Positions 51,901 through 60,300 of a stretch of 64,000 nt of DNA are shown here, piece by piece. Position 1 is the stretch's first letter; every line of letters starts with the position of its first letter. The position numbers and the translations under genes were made by a program. The notes under the pieces were generated by a model. The model was not told where the DNA came from. It worked only from the letters and a program-made list of their open reading frames with translations, and made no database searches. Source of the stretch: Antilocapra americana (taxonomy: Eukaryota > Chordata > Mammalia > Artiodactyla > Antilocapridae); the NCBI GenBank assembly GCA_007570785.1, contig ML660201.1, positions 33,293,840-33,357,839 on the forward strand, written 5' to 3'.

Positions 51901-54900
51901 AGACCACGAGGTCACAAGGTGGCTCAGTGCCTCAAGGAAAATTCAGTTAAATTTTGATAAACCTTATAAACATAGAGAGCAATCATTAACTTCCCAGCTG
52001 TTAATGTTAACATTCAAATCTCCTTAGCTCAGCCCCAGTGGGTGGGGAGCACTCAGTGAGTAACTAACTCAGAATAACCAGGCCTGGATGTTATTTTCTG
52101 AAATAATTCCAGTTGTTTAGTAATGCCATATGCATTTTATGGCATGGCAATGTGAAATGAAGCACATTTAAACCATTTTTGCCAGTAAATAAGCAAAACT
52201 TTTTTAGCTCTCATGTTTTTTAATATTGATACTATCTTAAGTTTTTATGATACTTTGTTTTTAAGGATCTTTCTCAAGTTTTATTTCTGTTTTGTTGTTG
52301 TTTATTTCAACTTACTTGGCCAGTGCTTTGCACAAAATAGATGCAAAAAAATAAGATTTTAAAATTCAGTTTGTAATTTTGAAGTAATTTTTTATATACT
52401 TTCTTATTTAAGTCTCAGAATACCCTTAAGGGTGTAAACAACTATTTATATTCCCATTGAAGAGGTCAGAAAACTAAGGCCAAGAGAAGTGATTCAGAAA
52501 AGATCATTTAAGGGTACAGACAGCTTGTCTTTAGAATTGTTTTTAAGCCAGAATATTATTTTTGAAAAGAACGGTCATTCTCTCTAGAGAGAAATCCAAT
52601 CATAGTCACAGAAAGAAATTATACATGCTTATTTAAGGCAACATTATTCAGTTGAATTGTAGAACCCAAATGCCCACTAATAAAGGAATGAATGAACAAA
52701 AGGTGCTACATCTATATAGTAGAATACTAGATGGCAACAAAAAGTATACAAGCTACAATATGGATGAATCTTGAAAACATTAGGCTAAGTGAAAGAAGCC
52801 AGACACAAAAAGCATGACTCCATTTGTATTAAATGGGAATCCATAGATAATGAAATACAGGTTAATGATTGCCAAAGACTGAGGGGAAGAGGAAGAATGA
52901 GGAGTGAAAGCTTGATGGTACAGGGTCTCTTCTTTTGGCAATGCAAGTATTCTAAAACTAGATAATAGAAATGATTACACAGCTCTATAAATATACCAAA
53001 AACCATTGAACTGTATACTTCGAAAATATGAATTTTATAGTATAAAATTATATCTTATTGAAAAGTGATAATAAATGTAAAGCTTTATGTGTGTGAAATG
53101 AAGAGCAAAAATACACTGATCATTTATACTGTGCTTTCTACCAGGGTGAAATTTTATTATGTAGCTCATTCTGATAAAACTATTAGCAAAGTGACATTGC
53201 AGATTTGAAATACTAAGCTTCATTCCATTATTCCATTTCAGGTCACTAAAGAGAAACGTGAATGACTTTCTTTTCATCCTAGCAATGTGTCTCCCTTGGT
53301 GAAAATCGTTCTCTGATATTAAGTTTCTATTCAAAGGCAAGAGAGTTGAGCAGATATACCAGTTACAGTACCTGGTTTTTCCATTCTCAGTAAAAATGTT
53401 CTTGCATTTGTAGTCGTAGTGAATGTTTGAATCTTTAAAGCTCTTACTCTTTGTAAAGGCAAATTCAAAACTGCCTGCTAAAATGGTTAATGTGGTAGAA
53501 ATTAGTTGGGCTAATTAGGTCAGTAAATATTCTAACTCATTAAGATAAAAAGTCAGATGGATAAAAGACTGGGGAAGTTTGTAATAGAAGATGTTGTTTT
53601 TTATTCTGAAGGCATAGTTTTATTCCTGGATTTTTATACCATATATAGCATACTAAATTGTTTCTTTAATACGAAGATTAGTTGTGAATGAAATGTCTTC
53701 CAAGTGTATTAGGATTTGCATGAGTTATTCTCCATTGTTTCTGTCCTTTGTTAGAAATCTCTTTTAGTGATTAATACCTTAATTTTTCACCTTTGCTGCT
53801 TAAGTGTACTTGTTTTGCAGTTAGTGTCTGATTTATTCTCAGGTTTTCCCATGCCCAAGTACCCACTGATGATTCTCTTAGAGATGATTCTTCTATGTGG
53901 TCAAAAGAGTGAATTCTATATAGTATTTCCTCAGTATTTTTCTTGCTGCAGTAATACTTCTCTCTAAATAAATCTTTTAAGTCAAAATACTTATGGAAGA
54001 CAGTAAGTAAAGATTATTTGCTTTTCACAAACTAAGTAACATATTTTCTTTTCTTCACAGCTTTATTGAGATATAATTCACATACCATACTTTTCATCTA
54101 TTTAAAGTGTCCTGTGATTTTCAGTGTGTTCACAGTTATGTGCAACCACCGTCGCAGTCAATAATAGAACATTTTTATTACTTGAAAAAGAAACCCTGTA
54201 CCTATTAGCTATCAACTCCCCTGCCAAGGTCCCCACTCGGCCTCCAGCAGTTAGCGACTGATCTACTTTTGTCTTTATAGAGTTGCCTATTCTGAAAATT
54301 TCATATGACTGAAATCATATAATTTATTGGCTTTTGTGACAAGCTTACTTCACTTTACTGATATAATAAGGTTTATCAGAGTGTTTTATAGTGGTAAAAG
54401 GGTTCATTCATTAGAAATATTTAGCAGTTATAAACAAATACCTATCTCGTATCAGAACACCAAAATGTGCGAGGCAAAAACTGACAGAAATGAAGAGATA
54501 AATAAAAAATTCAATAGTAATAGCTGGAAACTTCAATACTACTTTCAGTAGCAGATAGACTAGCTAAGCAGAAGATTAACTAATAAATAGAAAACTTGAA
54601 CAACACTGTAAGCCAACTATATACCTAACAGATATCTGTAGAACACTCTACTTCAGAGCACACGTTATTCTGAAGTACACATAGAACATTCTCCAGACTA
54701 AACCATATGCAAAGCTATAAAACATATCAATAAATTTAAAATCATAGAATTAATGCAGAGTATCTTCTCTGGCTACAGTAAAATGAAACTGGAAATCAAT
54801 AACAGAAAAAATGGGAAACTCAAATATATTTGAAGAGTAAATAGCACACTCCTGAATAATCAAAGAAGTTGGAAAGTACTTTGAGATAAATGAAAATGAA

Positions 54901-57280
54901 GACACAACGTATCAAAACATATGGGATGCAGCTAAAGCATGACTTGGAAGAACGTTTATAGCTATGTTTTCAATGCCTCAAACAGTAAAGGATCCACCTG
55001 TGATACAGGAGATCTGGATTCGATCCCTGGGTTGGGAAGATCCCATGGAGAAGGGCATGGCAACTTACTCCTGGATTCTTGCCGGGAGAATTCCACGGAC
55101 AGAGGAGCCTGGTGGCTACAGTCCATGGGGTCGAAAAGAGTCGGACATGACTGAATGACCAACATACACATTAAGAAAGAAAGATCTTGAATCAAAAACA
55201 TAACCTTCCACTTTAAGATACTTGATAAAGAAGAAGAATCTGAAATACAGTATAAAGTAGCATCCAATTTTCAATGTGGCTTCCATACACCTGTTATAAA
55301 AAGCTAGTGTTTGTGAAAATATGCACCAGATACTATTTTCCAATATGGGCTCAGGTTAGAAACTGTCAATCAAATCATGAGCCCATTTCAGTTCCTAGCT
55401 CTTAAGTAGTCTTATGTGATAGAAAGAGCACTTTTTAGGGTGTTGATCAAATCCATGCCTGATTCCTGATACCACCAAACCCTATATGTGACATTGGGCA
55501 AGTTGCTTAATCTCTCTGAGACTTACTTTCCTCATCTGTACAGTAGACATATTTTTCTCTGTCTGAGAATTACAAGATACCATGTAAAAGGGCCTAATTC
55601 AATATCTGGCATATAGTACATGCTTGATTCATATTTATTTATAATCACTGGTGAATTAAAATTGGAATGACAGCCTAAGTACCTATATAGCATGGATATA
55701 TGAATGGGGCTTCTCAGGTGGCTCAGTAGTAAAAGAATCTACTGCTGATGTAAGAGACAGATGAGATGCAGGTTCAATCCCTGGGTTGGGGAAAATCCTC
55801 TGAAGGAGGAAATGGCAACTCACTCCAGTATTCTTGCCTGGAGAATTCCATGGACAGAGGAGTCTGGGGGTCTACAGTCCCTGGGGGTCACAAAGAACTG
55901 GACCACGTCTAAGCAACTGAGCACACACACATACATATATGAATACTATTGAAAGACAGACTGGAAGAAAAGTAGTCTAATGTCAAATCCTACTGTGTAC
56001 CAGGCTTAAGGCTGGTCACATTATCTATCTATAGCTGTACCACATATAACTTGTTTGACAGTTTGGACTGATATTGCTGTTTTAACAACCACTGAAACAC
56101 TCTACTTAGGCAAAATACACATGCTGGCCTAATTGATTGTTTTAGAAATAGCTTATAATGGTTAAATATTTGAGCCCCTCAAATATGAAAGGACTAAAAC
56201 TTTAACTTGTTGTTATTACTGGTGTAATAAATTCCATTAATTGTGTTTTAGGAAAGCATTTCTTAGTTGTGCAATTCTGTTGCCTATTTGGACTACAGAT
56301 TATTGGCATTAGAGCTTTGAAACACATTTATGATTTGATTGGCAAGATAACTGATTAAGTTCTGTTTTTACTCAAAGCATATTTTAGCAGGCATTTATAT
56401 GCTTATTTTGTTTATTGTGTGGTTGATGACGGTATTTTCACCAGCAACACAAGCCTCAAACCAGGTTCAAAACTAGTACTTGTCAAAACTGTAACATGAA
56501 TATAAAGCACTTAGAGATCTTGTTAAAATGTGGATTTTGATTTATCACGTCTAGAGCAGGGCCTGAGAGTTTCTATTTCTAACAGGCTTCCAGGGGTTGC
56601 AGATGTTACTGGTCCGTGGACCACACTTTGAGCTGCAAGACTGTGTAGAATCCAAGAGGTACCTAGGCTAGAATCAGAAATAAAGAGAGCCCTTCTGGTA
56701 TTATATATCACAGTCCCAAATACCTATTCATACTCTCTGAGTGTAATCTACTTCCTTAACTGAGCCCTGAAATAATTAAAAATTTGTAGGCATTGAACAG
56801 CAGTGATTCTATTCTTACATTTCATGTATTACAGTGATTGAATATGGTAATAGAATAATACCCTGTAATGCATTTTCAGTAGTTCTTTGTACTGTCTATT
56901 ACCTTGCACACTGCTCAGGCCGCTTTACACTATATCTCATTGAATATGAAAAGCGGTGTACATGAAGTATCACCATTTCCATTCTCTAGAGCTCTGTAGC
57001 TGCCTTGTTGGCCCTTACTCTCTGAATAGCAAAGAACAATGAATACAAACCACTTAAGCCCCAGTCAGACTTTTGTTACCAAATGAAGAGAATAAGCAAT
57101 TGTTTCCCCTAATCTCAGGCCTGATTTTCTAATAATTTAGGTGAGCATTTATGGAAGCTTCCTTGGAGAAGGAAATGGCAACCCACTCCAGTATTCTTGC
57201 CTGGAGAATCCCATGGACAAAGGAGCCTGGTGGGCTATAGTCCATGGGGTCACAAAGAGTAGAACATGACTGAGCAACTA

Positions 57281-57336
<56 letters not shown>

Positions 57337-60300
57337 GCTTCCAGGAAGGCTGATTTCAAGTCTTTAGTCATTTAAATGAGAGCACAGATTGAGTTTTACC
57401 TGGGGAGTCCATAGTGTGTACAACTTGAATTTTTGTATGTAATTTGACTACAGAGGCATCATTTTAAGACCTGTCAAATTAAATTCTTCGTATGAAATAA
57501 ACGTGGCTCGAAATGTAATGCATGCCATCTGATTTGTTACAGACCATAGAAATAGTCACAGTAAAGACAAGAGGAAAACGAGGACAAGAAAACAGAGAGT
57601 GAGGACTAGCCTGGCTGAGGACCTGGCCGTGTTAAATAGCATCTTAACCACAAGCACGCTTCCTGCCAATGGTAGCAAAACAGACAGCACAAGGGAAAAG
57701 GGGACCCACAGAAGAACAAAACGTTTTTTATCCTATCCACGGTTTGTAGAAGTGATGGTGGTAGCAGACAGAAGAATGGTTTTATACCATGGAGCAAACC
57801 TTCAACATTATATTTTAACTTTAATGTCAATTGTAAGTATATTCAAAAGTAGGTGATTTATGATGTTTCTAAATGTGCCTTTGGGGATGGGTTTCCACCC
57901 AGTGCTTTGGAGGATCATTCGGGGCTGTCATTTCAACGATTCAGGCAAGTGACTAAAGAGAACATCAGATTATTCATTGGCTGCTCTTGACAATGACAAT
58001 AATGAGTATAAATAGTGAGTGTTTATTCTGCATTAGACAATGTACTTCTTACTTAAAAGGCATCATTTCTAATCCTCCTGGCAACTCCTCTAGGTAGATT
58101 GTCATTCCTATTTTGTTGATAAGAAAACTGAACCTCACAGGAGTTGGGTTGCTTGTCCATGATCATGTAAAGCCAGTAAAGTAGCTTAGAGACTGCATGT
58201 ATCTTCAGCTTGTCCACTTCTCCAAATCAATGCCCTTTGACATGTGAACTGGCACAGCCAGGTATGGGTCACCAGTAAGACATTTGGACACTGGTTGTGA
58301 ATCAGAGTCACTGGTGGAGCTTTGTAAAATGTCTCTATCTCCTGCCCCCAGGATTTTTAATTAAGTAGTTTTGGGGTGAGGCTTAGGAATCTCTCATTTA
58401 AATTTTGAATTTTTCTCCTCCCATTTTGAATTGAAAAAGTAATAAATTTGCATAATAGAGGAACAGATCAAGCAGATCCAAAGACTAGGGAAAAAGCCTA
58501 AGTGCTTTCCCCTACCCAGTCTCCTAGAGGCCACCTATGTGGCAAGTTTATTTGACCATGTTTCTAACCAGCACTGCCCAACAGAAATATGATGCAAGCC
58601 ATATTTAAAAATATAGGTGAGTGTAATTTAAAATTTTCTTAGCCACACACACACAAACAGGCAAAATTAATTTTAATTATGTATTTTGTTTTATATCTAA
58701 ATGTTATTTCAAAAATATTAATGTGATGAGTTTTTCTCCATATTAAGACTTTAAAGCCAAGGATGGGTTTCATATTCAGAACACATCTCAATTCAGACAA
58801 GCCACATTTCAGTTGTTTAGTGACCACTTGACAAGTGGCCACCATGTTGGACAGTGCAGCTCTAGACACTTCTTAAGCAAACATGTATGGGTGTATTTTT
58901 TTTCAGAGATGGAACATATGTAATATGGTTTTACATATTCCTATTTTCTTGAAATATTGGAGATTGTCCCATAATAGTCCATATGTTCTGCCTTCATTCA
59001 TTTTAAGCCTCAGGCTAGCATTCCTATTAATAGATTGACCATAGTTTATTTGAATGGAAATCTACTTGTGTTACAAGTAGAATGCATATGAAAAGCTGCC
59101 CTTTGGGAACATCCATTTAGAGTTTCTTCTTTCCTCTCTATGGCCTGTGAATTCACCTGTGCTGTGAATCACTCAGCTAGGTTCCTCCTCCCCTCACCCA
59201 CTTGCCTCTTGCCCCCACTCTCCCAGACCCCCTTCTCAAGTTCAGTCCCATGTGCCCCAGCCCTCTCCTATTCTGATGGAGGGAAAGAAAAACCTAGTCA
59301 TGCCTTTTACAGACTCAACTCCATTGCTAACCCCATAAACTCAGATCTGTCAAGAATTTTAATGACAAGCATGGACTTAAGGTCAAATTGATCTTGCTTG
59401 AAAATTCTGGCTCTGCTACTTACCACTCTCTGTTTAGTCTTGGACAGTTGCTTAAATTCTCTGAGCCTCATTTTTCTCATTTGCTGAGCAAAGATTATGA
59501 TCATACCTAGTTATAGTGTTGCCATGGGGACTAAATACAAAGACATATGCAGTTTTTAGCAAGGATCTAGTCCACAGCGAGCATTCAATGGGTGTAGCTT
59601 TCCTAATTAATGGTAATAAGGGAGAAAAAAAAAGTTACCAGATTATGGAGAGTATAAATGGTTGGTACACCAGCAATATTAGCAAGCTTGTTGCCCGTGT
59701 GAGATTACATTAATGGCAGTCCAGCTTCAACTGGGATGAAAAAGCTTGATCCAAAATTAATATCTAGGATTTTGGCATTGAGAACTGCTAAGTTACGTGG
59801 TAATGTGGTTTCCTTGGAAAACACCTTGAAATTTAAACTTGCTTGCATTTATTACTCTTTGAAACTGCCATCTATGCATTTTACGAAGAGATTTTAAAGA
59901 AATATTTGTTGACTGAATGAAAATTCACAATTCCAAAATGCATATGTTTATGAACCATAAAAAGCCGTGGAGACCAGCGTAAGAAGTGATTTGCTTATTG
60001 CTTACAAAGAATTCACAATTAACTTTGAAAAATTTATCTCGGTTGCAGGTAGCCTCTATCTATAAAGACCCAAGTATTGGAAATTTAATTAATATTGTTA
60101 TTGTGAACTTAGTTGTGATTCATAATGAACAGGTAATAAAGTTTTATTTCTTTTTTCTTCTCTCTGTATCCTAAATGGCATATCTAATTGGTGTTGGTAC
60201 AGTGGATCAATCATAATTCTTGTCTGTATTTAGGAAGGACCTTCCATATCTTTTAATGCCCAGACAACACTAAAGAACTTTTGCCAGTGGCAGCATTCAG

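Larger units (their letters stand above)
37361..57542 (+). other. ADAMTS9 intron 3 (20.2 kb)
   Basis: The largest intron in the window. Outside the repeats listed separately, the stretches 39070-40530, 40700-42400, 45000-46400, 47350-49090, 49650-51530, 53100-54050 and 56650-57160 hold only low-complexity or unremarkable single-copy-looking DNA with short, unsupported ORFs. I found no extra in-phase exon resembling ADAMTS9. Confidence 0.8.

Noticed and set aside
37361..57542. A second gene nested in intron 3
   Set aside because: No open frame above about 140 codons with family resemblance, no paired splice signals with conserved protein, and no intronless retrocopy were visible.
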